A DNA stretch of 59,073 nucleotides from the NCBI GenBank assembly GCA_029266525.1, contig JAQSWQ010000049.1, positions 1 to 59,073 of the forward strand. Reading direction: 5' to 3'. The DNA comes from Microvirga sp. GTDB taxonomy: Bacteria; Pseudomonadota; Alphaproteobacteria; Rhizobiales; Beijerinckiaceae. The notes beneath the pieces were generated by a model. It was given only the letters and a program-made list of their open reading frames with translations. It had not been told where the DNA came from and did not search any database. Of the stretch, positions 17,573 to 28,674 are shown one piece after another; position 1 is the stretch's first letter, and each line of letters starts with the position of its first letter. A program made the translations under genes and the position numbers.

Positions 17573-17824
17573 ATGGCGAGGGAACCTACCGATTCGACGC
17601 CGATGATCCTCCGCGACATCCAAAAGACGCTGGCCGAGCACACGAAGATGCTTAAGGAACAAGGCGCAGACCTCAAAGGCATGCGTCGCGAGATGCACGA
17701 ATGGCAGGAATCGACGGCGACCGCGCTTGGTTTCGCCGGCCATGCAAACATCCGGATCGAGTCGCTCCAAAAGCAGGTTGACGCTCTCACCGAACGTCTC
17801 GAGCGCCTTGAGAGGCAACATTGA
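17573..17824 (+). CDS. small coiled-coil protein inside the nuo operon (second copy)
   Basis: An 83-residue protein with ATG five bases after nuoF and a stop overlapping the TTG start of nuoG (ATTGA). The N terminus MAREPTDSTPMILRDI aligns with that of the ORF between nuoB and nuoC. The middle is charged, and the C terminus QKQVDALTERLERLERQ has leucine heptads of a coiled coil. No membrane segment, cysteine or catalytic motif is seen. Position, equal length and matching ends argue that it is a real gene and a diverged paralogue of the first copy. Role unknown. Confidence 0.8.
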   Translation: MAREPTDSTPMILRDIQKTLAEHTKMLKEQGADLKGMRREMHEWQESTATALGFAGHANIRIESLQKQVDALTERLERLERQH

Positions 17825-19902
17825 CCAAGCTCATCATCGACGGCATCGAGGTCGAGGTTCCGTCGGAGTATACGCTGCTCCAGGCCTGCGAGGCGGCCGG
17901 GGCGGAGATCCCGCGCTTCTGCTTCCACGAGCGGCTGTCGATCGCCGGCAACTGCCGCATGTGCCTCGTCGAGCTCAAAGGCGCGCCGAAGCCGGTCGCG
18001 TCCTGCGCGTGGGGCGTGCGCGACTGCCGGCCCGGCCCGAACGGCGAGCCGCCGCAGGTCTTCACCAAGACGCCGACGGTCAAGAAGGCCCGCGAGGGGG
18101 TGATGGAGTTCCTCCTCATCAACCACCCCCTCGACTGCCCGATCTGCGACCAAGGCGGCGAGTGCGACCTGCAGGACCAGGCCATGGCCTACGGGATCGA
18201 CACCACGCGATACCACGAGAACAAGCGCGCGGTGCCCGACAAGTACATCGGCCCGCTGGTTGCGACCAAGATGAACCGGTGCATCCACTGCACGCGCTGC
18301 ATCCGCTTCGCGACCGAGGTCGCGGGAGTGCCCGACCTCGGCGCGATCGGCCGCGGCGAGGACATGGAGATCACGAGCTATCTCGAGACCGCGATGCGCT
18401 CCGAGCTCCAGGGCAACGTCGCCGACCTCTGCCCGGTCGGCGCGCTTGTCCACAAGCCGCAGAACTACAACATGCGGCCCTGGGAGCTGTCGAAGACCGA
18501 GAGCATCGACGTCATGGACGCGGTCGGCTCGGCGATCCGGGTCGACGCGCGCGGGCGCGAGGTCATGCGCATCGAGCCGCGGGTCAACGAGGCGATCAAC
18601 GAGGAGTGGATCTCCGACAAGACCCGGCAGATCGTCGACGGCCTGCGCACGCAGCGGCTCGACCAACCCTATGTCCGCGAGAACGGCAGGCTGCGCGCCG
18701 CTTCATGGCAAGAGGCATTCGCGGTCATCGCGGCGAGGGTGAGGGGCGCCGACCCGAAGCGCATCGGCGCGTTGGTGGGCGACCTCGTCGCCGTCGAGGA
18801 AATCTACGCGCTCAAGCTCCTGATGGAGGCGCTCGGCTCACCGAACCTCGATTGCCGACAGGACGGCGCGGCCCTCTCGCCGGCGCAGGGACGCGCCTCC
18901 TATCTCTTCAACGCCACCATTGCCGGCATCGAGCAGGCCGACGCGATCCTGATCGTCGGGGCGAACCCGCGCACCGAGGCGTCGCTGGTCAATGTGCGCA
19001 TCCGCAAGCGCTGGCGCCTCGCGCCGCTGCCGATCGGGCTTATCGGCGAACCGGCCGATCTCACTTACGGTCACGATTACCTCGGCGCCGGGCCCGAGAC
19101 GCTCGCCGAGGTCATCGCCGGCCGACACAGCTTCGCCGAGAAGCTGAAGAGCGCCCAGCGGCCCCTGATCATCGTCGGGCAGGGCGCCCTGATGCGGGCG
19201 GACGGCGCCGCGGTTCTGGCGCTCGCGGCACAGGCGGCCCAGGCTTTCGGGGCAGTGGCGGAGGGCTGGAACGGCTTCTGCGTCCTGCACACGGCCGCCG
19301 CCCGGGTCGGCGCGCTCGATCTCGGCTTCGTGCCGGGCGAGGGCGGGCTCGATGCCGCGGTCATGGCGCAAGCGGGCGCGCTCGACGTGATCTACAATCT
19401 CGGCGCCGATGAGATCGAGATCGCGCCGGGCGCCTTCGTGATCTACCAGGGAACGCATGGCGACCGCGGCGCCCACCGCGCCGACGTGATCCTGCCTGGG
19501 GCGGCCTATACCGAGAAATCCGGCACCTACGTCAACACCGAAGGTCGGGTGCAGATGGCAAACCGCGCCTCCTTCCCGCCGGGCGACGCTCGCGAGGATT
19601 GGGCTATCCTGCGTGCTCTCTCCGAGGGGCTGGGGTCGCGGCTGCCCTTCGACTCGCTGCCGCAGCTGCGACGGAAGCTCTATGCCGAGCACCCGCATCT
19701 TGGGGCGATCGGGGAGATCGCACCGGGCGACGGCCCGGCCGCCATCCAGGCGCTCGCGGCTGCCGGGGGCACGCCGTCCCGGGAGCCCTTCGCGAGCCCG
19801 ATCCTCGACTTCTATCTCACGAACCCGATCGCCCGCGCCTCCGGCGTCATGGCCGAATGCTCCGCCATCGCCCGCGAGCGCCGGCTCGAAGCGGCGGAGT
19901 AG
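17821..19902 (+). CDS. nuoG: NADH-quinone oxidoreductase subunit G
   Basis: A 693-residue iron-sulfur subunit. The N-terminal ferredoxin domain has [15 protein letters not shown]; then the His-Cys cluster segment [18 protein letters not shown] (~100-117) and [13 protein letters not shown] (~158-170); then a molybdopterin-oxidoreductase-like domain without catalytic role. The start is TTG 17821 inside ATTGA, the only start that keeps [13 protein letters not shown], and it implies translation coupled to the coiled-coil ORF before it. Confidence 0.95.
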   Translation: MTKLIIDGIEVEVPSEYTLLQACEAAGAEIPRFCFHERLSIAGNCRMCLVELKGAPKPVASCAWGVRDCRPGPNGEPPQVFTKTPTVKKAREGVMEFLLINHPLDCPICDQGGECDLQDQAMAYGIDTTRYHENKRAVPDKYIGPLVATKMNRCIHCTRCIRFATEVAGVPDLGAIGRGEDMEITSYLETAMRSELQGNVADLCPVGALVHKPQNYNMRPWELSKTESIDVMDAVGSAIRVDARGREVMRIEPRVNEAINEEWISDKTRQIVDGLRTQRLDQPYVRENGRLRAASWQEAFAVIAARVRGADPKRIGALVGDLVAVEEIYALKLLMEALGSPNLDCRQDGAALSPAQGRASYLFNATIAGIEQADAILIVGANPRTEASLVNVRIRKRWRLAPLPIGLIGEPADLTYGHDYLGAGPETLAEVIAGRHSFAEKLKSAQRPLIIVGQGALMRADGAAVLALAAQAAQAFGAVAEGWNGFCVLHTAAARVGALDLGFVPGEGGLDAAVMAQAGALDVIYNLGADEIEIAPGAFVIYQGTHGDRGAHRADVILPGAAYTEKSGTYVNTEGRVQMANRASFPPGDAREDWAILRALSEGLGSRLPFDSLPQLRRKLYAEHPHLGAIGEIAPGDGPAAIQALAAAGGTPSREPFASPILDFYLTNPIARASGVMAECSAIARERRLEAAE

Positions 19903-19907
19903 GGGCC

Positions 19908-20930
19908 ATGGGTTTCTGGGACGCCGTCCTCGCGGTTGCGATCATCGTCGGCAAGAGCCTTCTCCTGCTTGTCTCGCTGCTGATCTATATCGCCTATGCG
20001 CTCTACGCCGACCGCAAGATCTGGGCGGCGGTGCAGCTGAGAAGGGGCCCGAACGTCGTCGGCCCCTGGGGGCTGCTGCAGTCCTTCGCCGACCTCCTCA
20101 AATTCGTGCTCAAGGAGCCGGTGATCCCGTCCGGCGCGAACAAGGGCCTGTTCCTGCTGGCCCCGCTCCTCACGGCCGTGCTCGCCTTCGCCTCCTGGGC
20201 CGTGATCCCGCTCGCCGAGGGCTGGGTGATCTCCGACATCAATGTCGGCGTGCTCTACATCTTCGCGATCTCCTCGCTCGGCGTGTACGGCATCATCATC
20301 GGCGGCTGGGCCTCGAACTCGAAATACCCCTTCCTCGGCGCGCTGCGCTCGGCCGCGCAGATGGTCTCCTACGAGGTTTCGATCGGCTTCGTGATCATCA
20401 CCGTCCTGATGTGCGCAGGCTCGCTCAACCTCACCGACATCGTGCGCTCGCAGGACAGCCGGTTCGGGCTCCTCGGCTGGTACTGGCTGTGGCTGTTCCC
20501 GATGTTCGTGATCTTCTTCATCTCGGCGATGGCGGAGACCAACCGCCCGCCCTTCGACCTGCCGGAGGCGGAAAGCGAGCTCGTGGCCGGCTTCGGCGTC
20601 GAGTATTCCTCGACACCCTATCTCCTGTTCATGCTCGGCGAGTACGTGGCGATCATGACCATGTGCGCGCTCGGCACGATTCTTTTTCTCGGCGGCTGGC
20701 TCTCGCCGATCCCGTTCCCGCCCTTCACCTGGGTGCCCGGCATCGTCTGGTTCGTGCTGAAGGCGAGCTTCCTGTTCTTCATGATCGCGATGATGAAGGC
20801 GATCGTGCCGCGCTATCGCTACGACCAGCTGATGCGGCTCGGCTGGAAGGTCTTCCTGCCGATCTCGATCGGGGCGGTCGTGCTGGTGGCCCTCGTCCTG
20901 AAGCTCACCAACCTGGCGCCGGTGAGCTAA
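19908..20930 (+). CDS. nuoH: NADH-quinone oxidoreductase subunit H
   Basis: A 340-residue membrane subunit at the foot of the quinone channel, with about eight helices. Conserved blocks are [20 protein letters not shown], the SYEVSIGF helix and [20 protein letters not shown], a hallmark loop. ATG 19908 lies five bases after the nuoG stop. The ending [18 protein letters not shown] is complete. Confidence 0.96.
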   Translation: MGFWDAVLAVAIIVGKSLLLLVSLLIYIAYALYADRKIWAAVQLRRGPNVVGPWGLLQSFADLLKFVLKEPVIPSGANKGLFLLAPLLTAVLAFASWAVIPLAEGWVISDINVGVLYIFAISSLGVYGIIIGGWASNSKYPFLGALRSAAQMVSYEVSIGFVIITVLMCAGSLNLTDIVRSQDSRFGLLGWYWLWLFPMFVIFFISAMAETNRPPFDLPEAESELVAGFGVEYSSTPYLLFMLGEYVAIMTMCALGTILFLGGWLSPIPFPPFTWVPGIVWFVLKASFLFFMIAMMKAIVPRYRYDQLMRLGWKVFLPISIGAVVLVALVLKLTNLAPVS

Positions 20931-20933
20931 GGG

Positions 20934-21170
20934 GTGTCGACGGCCGGGCTGATCGGCGCGGCGATCGGGCTTATCCTCGGCTGGCTCGACTACAGGATCG
21001 TCGGCGGGCTGATCGAGGGGAAGCTCAGGGCGACGGACCGCTCGGAAACCCCGGCCGAGAAGGCGGAGTACGAGCGCCGCGTCGAATGGTTCCGCCGCCT
21101 GTTCTTCGTGGCGACGGTATGCGTGTTCCCGGTCGTCGGCTACTTCGTGGGCCGGGCGATCGCCGGATGA
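20934..21170 (+). CDS. small two-helix membrane protein between nuoH and nuoI
   Basis: A 78-residue protein from GTG 20934, three bases after the nuoH stop and 17 bases before nuoI. Helix 1 (~4-27, glycine-rich) and helix 2 (~55-76) flank a charged loop with ETPAEKAEYERRVEWFRR. No family is recognised. Tight spacing and clean codon use support translation with the operon. It could be a complex I accessory subunit or assembly factor; this rests on position only. Confidence 0.6.
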   Translation: MSTAGLIGAAIGLILGWLDYRIVGGLIEGKLRATDRSETPAEKAEYERRVEWFRRLFFVATVCVFPVVGYFVGRAIAG

Positions 21171-21187
21171 GGTGAGGAGAGCGGGCG

Positions 21188-21676
21188 ATGAAGCTCGACC
21201 AGGCAGCGCGATCGATCTTCCTGCGGGAGTTCGTCTCGGCCTTCTGGCTCGCGATGAAATACTTCTTCGCGCCGAAGGCGACGATCAACTATCCGTTCGA
21301 GTCGAACTACCGCTCGCCGCGCCTTCGCGGCGAGCACGCGCTGCGGCGCTATCCCAACGGCGAGGAGCGCTGCATCGCCTGCAAGCTCTGCGAGGCGATC
21401 TGTCCGGCCCAGGCGATCACCATCGAGGCCGGGCCGCGCCGCAACGACGGTACCCGCCGTACCACCCGCTACGACATCGACATGGTGAAGTGCATCTACT
21501 GCGGCATGTGCCAGGAGGCCTGTCCGGTCGACGCTATCGTCGAGGGGCCGAACTACGAGTTCGCGGTCGAGACGCGCGAGGAGCTCCTCTACGACAAGGA
21601 GAAGCTCCTCGATAACGGCGCCCGCTGGGAGCGCGAGCTCGCCCGCAACATCGCGCTCGATGCGCCGTACCGATAG
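21188..21676 (+). CDS. nuoI: NADH-quinone oxidoreductase subunit I
   Basis: A 162-residue ferredoxin-like subunit carrying clusters N6a and N6b through [16 protein letters not shown] and [16 protein letters not shown], each followed by the distal cysteine-proline pattern. The N-terminal amphipathic helix region reads [18 protein letters not shown]. It is complete and followed by a palindromic repeat before nuoJ. Confidence 0.96.
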   Translation: MKLDQAARSIFLREFVSAFWLAMKYFFAPKATINYPFESNYRSPRLRGEHALRRYPNGEERCIACKLCEAICPAQAITIEAGPRRNDGTRRTTRYDIDMVKCIYCGMCQEACPVDAIVEGPNYEFAVETREELLYDKEKLLDNGARWERELARNIALDAPYR

Positions 21677-21677
21677 T

Positions 21678-21785
21678 CACCTCTCCCGCTTGCGGGAGAG
21701 GTCGAGTCGGTGCGGGAGCGCCGACCGGGTGAGGGCAGCCTCGCGAGGCCCTCACCCCAGCCCTCTCCCGCAAGCGGGAGAGGGG
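21678..21785. repeat. palindromic repeat between nuoI and nuoJ
   Basis: The left hairpin CTCTCCCGC-TT-GCGGGAGAG (21681-21700) and the right hairpin CCCTCTCCCGCAAGCGGGAGAGGG (21761-21784) are joined by GGGTGAGGGC / GCCCTCACCC arms, so the whole is an inverted repeat. It belongs to the same CTCTCCC...CCGGGTGAGGG family as copies before lolC, between birA and the RNase J gene, and between rpsB and tsf. Confidence 0.85.
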
Positions 21786-21903
21786 GGGTCGAGCGGGTTG
21801 TCCCGCCCGGAATCGGGAACTATAGACAGGCCGCCCGGGGGTCCCGGGTCCCGCCGCCTACGTCGGAAATGAGCCGCTCGAGGGCGGCGCGAGCTTGAGC
21901 TTC

Positions 21904-22530
21904 ATGACGGTCACGGCCGCCTTCTTCTATCTTTTCTCGACGGTCACCGTCGCCTCGGCCTTCATGGTGATCGCCTCGCGCAATCCCGTGCAGTCGGTCC
22001 TGTTCCTGATCCTCGCCTTCGTCAACGCCGCCGGGCTGTTCCTGCTCATGGGCGCCGAGTTCCTGGCGATGATCCTGGTCGTCGTCTATGTCGGCGCGGT
22101 CGCGGTGCTGTTCCTGTTCGTCGTGATGATGCTCGACGTGGATTTCGCGGAGCTCCGCGAGGGTTCCCTGCAATACCTGCCGATCGGCGCGCTGATCGGG
22201 GTGGTGTTTCTGATCGAGCTCATCCTGGTCGTCGGCACCTGGGCGATCGACCCGAACCTCATCCGAGTGCCCGCGGCCACGATCCCGCCGGCCGACCAGG
22301 TGACCAACACGACGGCGCTCGGCCGCGTGCTCTATACGCACTACTTCTTCGCCTTCCAGGCGGCGGGTCTGATCCTGCTCGTCGCGATGATCGGCGCGAT
22401 CGTGCTGACCTTGCGCGAGCGGCTCGGGGTCAAGCGGCAGGACATCTCGCGGCAGGTCGCCCGCACCCAGGAGACCGCGATCGAGCTGCGCAAGGTGCCC
22501 TTCCGCGAAGGCTTGAAGGACGTGGCGTGA
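21904..22530 (+). CDS. nuoJ: NADH-quinone oxidoreductase subunit J
   Basis: A 208-residue membrane subunit with five helices, including the pi-bulge helix segment [20 protein letters not shown] that gates proton movement. ATG 21904 is chosen over TTG 21895 because homologues begin a few residues before [13 protein letters not shown]. It is complete and its stop overlaps nuoK. Confidence 0.94.
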   Translation: MTVTAAFFYLFSTVTVASAFMVIASRNPVQSVLFLILAFVNAAGLFLLMGAEFLAMILVVVYVGAVAVLFLFVVMMLDVDFAELREGSLQYLPIGALIGVVFLIELILVVGTWAIDPNLIRVPAATIPPADQVTNTTALGRVLYTHYFFAFQAAGLILLVAMIGAIVLTLRERLGVKRQDISRQVARTQETAIELRKVPFREGLKDVA

Positions 22531-22835
22531 TGATCGGCCTCAACGACTACCTGACGGTCGCGGCGATTCTCTTTACGCTCGGCGTGTTCGGCATCTTCCT
22601 AAACCGCAAGAACGTCATCGTCATCCTGATGTCGATCGAGCTCATCCTGCTTGCGGTCAACATCAACTTCGTCGCCTTCTCGACGCATCTCAACGACATC
22701 GCCGGGCAGGTCTTCGCCCTTCTCGTGCTGACCGTCGCGGCCGCCGAGGCTGCCATCGGCCTTGCCGTCCTCGTCGTCTTCTACCGCAATCGCGGCTCGA
22801 TCGCGGTCGAGGACGTGAACATGATGAGGGGCTAG
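22530..22835 (+). CDS. nuoK: NADH-quinone oxidoreductase subunit K
   Basis: A 101-residue three-helix antiporter-like subunit. The buried glutamates lie in [13 protein letters not shown] and [16 protein letters not shown] 22530 (TGATG junction with nuoJ) is preferred to the preceding GTG 22527. It is followed by nuoL after eight bases. Confidence 0.95.
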   Translation: MIGLNDYLTVAAILFTLGVFGIFLNRKNVIVILMSIELILLAVNINFVAFSTHLNDIAGQVFALLVLTVAAAEAAIGLAVLVVFYRNRGSIAVEDVNMMRG

Positions 22836-22843
22836 CGGCGCGC

Positions 22844-24928
22844 ATGTATCACGCCATCGTCTTCCTCCCCCTCGTCGGCTTCCTGATCGCCGGATTGTTC
22901 GGGCGTCTCATCGGCGCCCGCGCGAGCGAGGTCGTTACCACGGCACTGCTGTTCCTGTCCTGCGTGTTGTCCTGGATTGCCTTCGTCAATGTCGGCTTCG
23001 GCACCGGCGCCACTCGCATCCAGCTCGGGCAGTGGTTCGCCTCCGGCGACATGGTTGTCGACTGGGCTTTTAGGATCGACACGCTCACCGTCGTGATGCT
23101 GATCGTGGTGACCACGGTCTCGGCGCTCGTGCACCTCTACTCGATCGGCTACATGCACGAGGATCCGCACCGGCCGCGCTTCTTCGCCTATCTCTCGCTC
23201 TTCACCTTCGCCATGCTGATGCTGGTGACGGCCGACAACCTCGTACAGATGTTTTTCGGCTGGGAGGGCGTCGGGCTCGCGAGCTATCTCCTCATCGGCT
23301 TCTGGTACGAGAAGGAGTCGGCGCGCGCCGCAGCGATCAAGGCCTTCATCGTCAACCGGGTCGGCGACTTCGGTTTCGCGCTCGGCATCTTCCTCGTCTT
23401 CGTGCTGTTCGGCTCTGTCGCCTTCGACGGCATCTTCCCCCGCGTCGGCGACCTCGCGAACACGAGCTTCCGCTTCCTGGGCTTCGAGTGGCACGCGCTC
23501 ACCTTGGCCTGCCTCCTCCTGTTCATGGGGGCGATGGGCAAATCGGCGCAATTCCTGCTCCACACCTGGCTGCCGGACGCCATGGAGGGGCCGACGCCGG
23601 TCTCGGCCCTCATCCACGCGGCGACCATGGTGACCGCGGGCGTTTTTATGGTGGCGCGGCTCTCGCCCCTGTTCGAAGCGGCGCCCGGCGCGCAGACGGT
23701 CGTCATCGTCATCGGCGCGACCACCGCCTTCTTCGCGGCGACGATCGGGCTCGTGCAGAACGACATCAAGCGCGTCGTCGCCTATTCGACCTGCTCACAG
23801 CTCGGCTACATGTTCGTCGGGCTCGGAGTCGGCGCCTATTCGGCCGGCATCTTCCACCTCTTCACCCACGCCTTCTTCAAGGCGCTCTTGTTCCTCGGCG
23901 CCGGCTCGGTCATCCACGCGATGCACCACGAGCAGGACATCCGCAACATGGGCGGGCTTCGCCGCCACATCCCCTTCACCGCGGCGATGTTTGCGATCGG
24001 CACGCTCGCGCTCACCGGCTTCCCGTTCACCGCCGGCTACTTCTCCAAGGATGCGATCATCGAGGCGGCCTATGTGTCGCACCGCGGCGGCGCCGCGTAC
24101 GCGTTCCTCTGCGTCGTGATCGCCGCCTTCATGACCTCGTTCTATTCCTGGCGCCTTTATTTCCTGACCTTCGAGGGCGCTCCGCGCTGGGGGCATCACG
24201 GGCACGCGGCGCAGGCCGCCCATCCGGTCGCGCATGGCGCGCCGCCCGACCATGAGGGCGTGGCGCATGACGAGCGCAGCCGCGATATCGAGCCGCCAAC
24301 CGCCGCGCCGCACGAGCATGGGGCTCATGGCGATCACAGGCCGCACGAGAGCCCGCTCGCTATCCTGATCCCGCTCGGCGTCCTTGCCTTGGGCTCCCTC
24401 GTCGCGGGCTTCGCCGCGAAGGAGTGGTTCATCGGCCACCACTACGGTGAGTTCTGGAAGGGTGCGCTGTTCACCGCCCCGGACAACAAGATCCTCAATG
24501 AGATTCACCACGTTCCGCTCTGGGTCGCGCTGTCGCCGGCGGTGATGATGGCGCTCGGCTTCCTCCTCGCCTACGCGATGTACATCCGCGATCCGGCGAG
24601 GCCGGCCCGCCTCGCGGCCGAGCACCCGGTGCTGTACCGCTTCCTCGTCAACAAGTGGTATTTCGACGAGCTCTACGACCTCCTCTTCGTGCGCCCGGCC
24701 TTGCGGCTCGGCCGCTTCCTGTGGCGCACCGGCGACGGGCGCATCATCGACGGATTGGGCCCGGACGGCATCTCCGCCCGCGTGATCGACGTGACCCGCG
24801 GCGTGGTGCGGCTTCAGACCGGCTACGTCTACCACTACGCCTTCGCGATGCTGATCGGGGTCGCCCTGCTCATCACCTGGTACCTGACGCTGGGCGGCGC
24901 CGGCTGGGGCGGGGGAGGGGCGCACTGA
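22844..24928 (+). CDS. nuoL: NADH-quinone oxidoreductase subunit L
   Basis: A 694-residue proton-pumping subunit with the Mrp/NuoLMN antiporter core: [45 protein letters not shown] and [11 protein letters not shown]. It is longer than the E. coli protein mainly because of a histidine-rich cytoplasm- or periplasm-facing loop at ~446-502, with 12 His in [14 protein letters not shown]- and [14 protein letters not shown]-like stretches. Stop and nuoM start overlap in TGATG. Confidence 0.95.
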   Translation: MYHAIVFLPLVGFLIAGLFGRLIGARASEVVTTALLFLSCVLSWIAFVNVGFGTGATRIQLGQWFASGDMVVDWAFRIDTLTVVMLIVVTTVSALVHLYSIGYMHEDPHRPRFFAYLSLFTFAMLMLVTADNLVQMFFGWEGVGLASYLLIGFWYEKESARAAAIKAFIVNRVGDFGFALGIFLVFVLFGSVAFDGIFPRVGDLANTSFRFLGFEWHALTLACLLLFMGAMGKSAQFLLHTWLPDAMEGPTPVSALIHAATMVTAGVFMVARLSPLFEAAPGAQTVVIVIGATTAFFAATIGLVQNDIKRVVAYSTCSQLGYMFVGLGVGAYSAGIFHLFTHAFFKALLFLGAGSVIHAMHHEQDIRNMGGLRRHIPFTAAMFAIGTLALTGFPFTAGYFSKDAIIEAAYVSHRGGAAYAFLCVVIAAFMTSFYSWRLYFLTFEGAPRWGHHGHAAQAAHPVAHGAPPDHEGVAHDERSRDIEPPTAAPHEHGAHGDHRPHESPLAILIPLGVLALGSLVAGFAAKEWFIGHHYGEFWKGALFTAPDNKILNEIHHVPLWVALSPAVMMALGFLLAYAMYIRDPARPARLAAEHPVLYRFLVNKWYFDELYDLLFVRPALRLGRFLWRTGDGRIIDGLGPDGISARVIDVTRGVVRLQTGYVYHYAFAMLIGVALLITWYLTLGGAGWGGGGAH

Positions 24929-26436
24929 TGGGCCTCCTCGCCGGACTCCTCATCCTCCCTCTCGTCGGGGCCGCCTTCATCCTGACGCTCCGCGGCGACG
25001 CGGACGCCGTGCGCTCGAACGCGCGGTGGGCGTCGCTGTTCACGACGCTCGGGACCTTCCTTTTGTCACTCTGGGCCTGGGGGCGGTTCGATGCCGCCTC
25101 GCCGGCCTTCCAGCTCGTCGAGACTCACGCCTGGCTCACCGACACCATCCGCTTCAAGCTCGGCGTCGATGGCTTCTCGATGCCGTTCGTGCTGCTCACG
25201 ACCTTCCTGATGCCGTTCGCGATCCTGGCGTCCTGGTCGATCGAGCATCGCCCGAAGGAATACTTCGTCGCCTTCCTGGTCCTCGAGACCACGATGATCG
25301 GCGTCTTCGTCGCCCTCGACCTCGTGCTGTTCTACCTTTTCTTCGAGGCCGGCCTGATCCCGATGTTCCTGATCATCGGCATCTGGGGCGGCAAGCGCCG
25401 CATCTATGCGAGCTTCAAGTTCTTCCTGTACACGCTCCTCGGCTCGCTCCTGATGCTGCTTGCCATCATGGCGATGTACTGGGCCGCCGGCACGACCGAC
25501 GTCCCGGCGCTGCTGCAGCACCGCTTCGCCGCCAACTTGCAGACCTGGCTCTGGCTCGCCTTCTTCGCCTCATTTGCCGTGAAGATGCCGATGTGGCCGG
25601 TCCACACCTGGCTGCCGGATGCGCATGTCGAGGCGCCGACCGCGGGCTCGATCATCCTCGCGGCGATCCTCCTCAAGATGGGCGGCTACGGCTTCATCCG
25701 CTTCTCGATCGCGATGTTCCCGGACGCCTCCGCCTATTTCGCGCCGCTCGTCTATGCGCTTTCGATCGTCGCCATCGTCTACACCTCGCTCGTGGCGCTC
25801 GCCCAGGAGGACATGAAGAAGCTCATCGCCTATTCGTCGGTCGCCCATATGGGCTTCGTCACGATGGGCATCTTCACCATGACGCCTCAAGGCGTGCAGG
25901 GCGCGATGTTCCAGATGATCTCGCACGGATTGGTCTCAGGCGCGCTCTTCGCCTCGGTCGGCGTGATCTACGACCGCATGCACACGCGCGAGATCGCGGC
26001 TTATGGCGGGCTCGTGAACCGCATGCCGCTCTATGCGGTGGCGCTGATGGTGTTCACCCTTGCCAATGTCGGCCTGCCCGGCACCTCGGGCTTCGTCGGC
26101 GAGTTCCTGACGCTCCAGGGCGCCTTCAAGGCGAACCCCTGGGTTTCGTTCCTCGCGACGACCGGCGTCATCCTGTCGGCGCCCTACATGCTCTGGCTCT
26201 ACAGCCGCGTCCTCTACGGACCGCTCGAGAAGCCGAGCCTCAAGACCATCATGGACCTAGACCGGCGCGAGGCCGCGATCCTGCTCCCGCTTGTCGCGCT
26301 CGTGATCTACTACGGCATCGTGCCCGGGCCGATCCTCGACAGCGTCGCGGCTTCGACCGAGGCGCTGATCCGCGGCTACCAGTCGGCGCTCGGGACGACC
26401 CAGACCGCCGCCGCGCCTCTCGCGGTGCTGCAATGA
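24928..26436 (+). CDS. nuoM: NADH-quinone oxidoreductase subunit M
   Basis: A 502-residue antiporter-like subunit. It shows the conserved [40 protein letters not shown] and [11 protein letters not shown] blocks with the key Glu and Lys residues. The ATG at 24928 gives [15 protein letters not shown], the usual start. It overlaps nuoN by four bases. Confidence 0.95.
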   Translation: MGLLAGLLILPLVGAAFILTLRGDADAVRSNARWASLFTTLGTFLLSLWAWGRFDAASPAFQLVETHAWLTDTIRFKLGVDGFSMPFVLLTTFLMPFAILASWSIEHRPKEYFVAFLVLETTMIGVFVALDLVLFYLFFEAGLIPMFLIIGIWGGKRRIYASFKFFLYTLLGSLLMLLAIMAMYWAAGTTDVPALLQHRFAANLQTWLWLAFFASFAVKMPMWPVHTWLPDAHVEAPTAGSIILAAILLKMGGYGFIRFSIAMFPDASAYFAPLVYALSIVAIVYTSLVALAQEDMKKLIAYSSVAHMGFVTMGIFTMTPQGVQGAMFQMISHGLVSGALFASVGVIYDRMHTREIAAYGGLVNRMPLYAVALMVFTLANVGLPGTSGFVGEFLTLQGAFKANPWVSFLATTGVILSAPYMLWLYSRVLYGPLEKPSLKTIMDLDRREAAILLPLVALVIYYGIVPGPILDSVAASTEALIRGYQSALGTTQTAAAPLAVLQ

Positions 26437-27878
26437 TCCCCGCCGTCGCCCTTCCGGTCTTCGGCCCGGCGCTGCCGGAGATCATTCTTTCGCTCGGCGC
26501 GCTCGTCCTGGTGCTCGTCGGCGCGATCCAGGGCGAGCGCTCGACGCGGCTCGTCAACTGGCTTGCGCTCGGGCTGCTTCTTGCCGCCCTCGTCGCGGTG
26601 CTGATGCTGCCCTCGGGGCGCGCGACCACCTTCGGCGACGCCTTCGTGGTCGACGGCTTTGCGAAGTTCATGAAGGTGCTGGCGCTGATCGGCTCCGGCG
26701 CCGCGATCGTGATGTCGACCGACTACATGCGTCGCGAGGGCATCGATCGCTTCGAATACGGCATCCTCATCGTGCTTTCCACGCTCGGCATGATGGTGAT
26801 GATCTCGGCGAACGACCTCATCGCGCTCTATCTCGGCCTCGAGCTGCAGAGCCTCGCGGCCTACGTCATCGCCTCCTTCCACCGCGACAATCTGCGCTCG
26901 ACCGAAGCCGGGTTGAAATATTTCGTCCTTGGCGCGCTCTCCTCGGGCATGCTGCTCTACGGGGCCTCGCTGGTCTACGGCTTCACCGGCACGGTGTCGT
27001 TCCCCGGCATCGCGGCGACGCTCAAGGGCACGCCGGGGATCGGCATCATCCTCGGAATCGTGTTCGTCGCGGCCGGCATCGCCTTCAAGATCTCGGCCGC
27101 GCCCTTCCATATGTGGACGCCCGACGTCTACGAGGGAGCGCCGACGCCGGTGACGGCCTTCTTCGCCTCGGCACCCAAGATGGCAGCGATGGCGCTCGCC
27201 GTGCGCATTTTCGTCGGCGCCTTCCCCGGCATCCTCGCCCAGTGGCAGCAGATCATCGTCTTCATCTCGATCGTCTCGATGGCGATCGGCTCCTTTGCGG
27301 CGATCGGCCAGCGCAACATCAAGCGGCTGATGGCTTATTCCTCGATCGGCAATGTCGGCTACGCGCTGATCGGGCTCGCCGCCGGCACGGCGGCCGGCGT
27401 GCAAGGGGTGGTCGTATACATGGCGATCTATCTTGCCATGACGCTCGGCGCCTTCGCCGTGATCCTCGCCATGCGCCGCGGACAGGCGATGTTCGAGGAC
27501 ATCGAGGACCTCTCGGGCGCGGCGCGCACCCACCCGGTCATGGCCTTCTGCTTGGCCGCGATGCTGTTCTCGCTCGCCGGCATCCCGCCGCTCGCCGGCT
27601 TCTTCGCCAAGTTCTACGTCTTCGCGGCGGCGATCGAGGCAAGGCTCGTGGCGCTCGCCGTGATCGGCGTCGTCACGAGCGTGATCGGCGCCTACTACTA
27701 TATCCGCATCGTCAAGGTGATGTATTTCGACGAGCCGCGCGGCGCCTTCGAGCCGATGGACGTCAATCTGCGCTGGGTGCTCGGCATCACCAGCGCCTTC
27801 GTGCTGCTGTTCTGGCTGCCGGGCATCCCGTCGCGCGTGCTCGCCGCGGCCGGCGCCGCGGCGCGCTCGCTGTTCTGA
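26433..27878 (+). CDS. nuoN: NADH-quinone oxidoreductase subunit N
   Basis: A 481-residue antiporter-like subunit and the last nuo gene. It includes [37 protein letters not shown] and [17 protein letters not shown] 26433 overlaps the nuoM stop. The open frame extends far upstream, but only as an out-of-frame reading of nuoM. Confidence 0.95.
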   Translation: MIPAVALPVFGPALPEIILSLGALVLVLVGAIQGERSTRLVNWLALGLLLAALVAVLMLPSGRATTFGDAFVVDGFAKFMKVLALIGSGAAIVMSTDYMRREGIDRFEYGILIVLSTLGMMVMISANDLIALYLGLELQSLAAYVIASFHRDNLRSTEAGLKYFVLGALSSGMLLYGASLVYGFTGTVSFPGIAATLKGTPGIGIILGIVFVAAGIAFKISAAPFHMWTPDVYEGAPTPVTAFFASAPKMAAMALAVRIFVGAFPGILAQWQQIIVFISIVSMAIGSFAAIGQRNIKRLMAYSSIGNVGYALIGLAAGTAAGVQGVVVYMAIYLAMTLGAFAVILAMRRGQAMFEDIEDLSGAARTHPVMAFCLAAMLFSLAGIPPLAGFFAKFYVFAAAIEARLVALAVIGVVTSVIGAYYYIRIVKVMYFDEPRGAFEPMDVNLRWVLGITSAFVLLFWLPGIPSRVLAAAGAAARSLF

Positions 27879-27882
27879 CCGG

Positions 27883-28662
27883 ATGGGTTTTAGCCTCGCT
27901 CCGCGCGCGTCCGACGCGGGCCACCGCCTCCTCGCCTTCGACACCATCGGCTCGACCAATGCCGAGGCCTTGGCGCGCGGCAGGGCAGGGGAGGCGGGGC
28001 CGCTCTGGGTCGTATCCGCGCATCAGACCGCCGGCCGCGGCCGGCGCGGCAATGCGTGGCAGAGCCTGCGCGGGAACCTCGGCGCGAGCCTGCTCCTGCG
28101 AACCGCCGCGCCGCCCGCGACGGTCGCGACGTTGGGCTTCGTCGCCGGGCTTGCCGTCCGCAGTGCCTTGGAATGCGTCGCGCCCGGCCCGGCCTATCGA
28201 CTCAAATGGCCGAACGACGTGCTTGCCGATGGCGCGAAACTCTCCGGCATCCTGCTCGAGACCGAGATAGCCGGAGAGGCCCGGATCGTCGCGCTCGGCA
28301 TCGGCGTCAACGTCGCCGCCTCGCCTCCGCGCCTGCCCTACCGCGCGACCTCTCTCGCCGAACTGGGCTTCGAGGTGAGCGCCGAGGAGATGCTCGAGGC
28401 CCTATCCGCGAGCTGGGTGGAGTTCGAGAGCATCTGGGAGAAGGGCCGAGGCATGGCGCGCATCCGCAAGCTCTGGCTCGACGCCGCAATCGGTCTCGGC
28501 GAATCGATTGCCGTCCGCCTCGGCGCGGAAACGGCGCGCGGCACCTTCGAAACCATCGACGAAACCGGCCAGCTCGTCCTGCGCACCCTTAATGGCCCGC
28601 GGGCGATCGCCGCCGGCGAAGTCCACTTCGGCGAAGCCGCCACCGCCCGGGAGCTGGCCTAG
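27883..28662 (+). CDS. birA: biotin-[acetyl-CoA-carboxylase] ligase
   Basis: A 259-residue enzyme that activates biotin as biotinyl-AMP and attaches it to the carboxyl carrier protein. The nucleotide/biotin loop is QTAGRGRRGNAWQS (~47-60), followed by YRLKWPNDVLADGAKLSGIL (~105-124) and ALGIGVNV. There is no N-terminal helix-turn-helix, so unlike E. coli BirA it should not act as a repressor. It begins four bases after nuoN, the usual rhizobial order. Confidence 0.93.
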   Translation: MGFSLAPRASDAGHRLLAFDTIGSTNAEALARGRAGEAGPLWVVSAHQTAGRGRRGNAWQSLRGNLGASLLLRTAAPPATVATLGFVAGLAVRSALECVAPGPAYRLKWPNDVLADGAKLSGILLETEIAGEARIVALGIGVNVAASPPRLPYRATSLAELGFEVSAEEMLEALSASWVEFESIWEKGRGMARIRKLWLDAAIGLGESIAVRLGAETARGTFETIDETGQLVLRTLNGPRAIAAGEVHFGEAATARELA

Positions 28663-28674
28663 ATGTCGGAGCCG

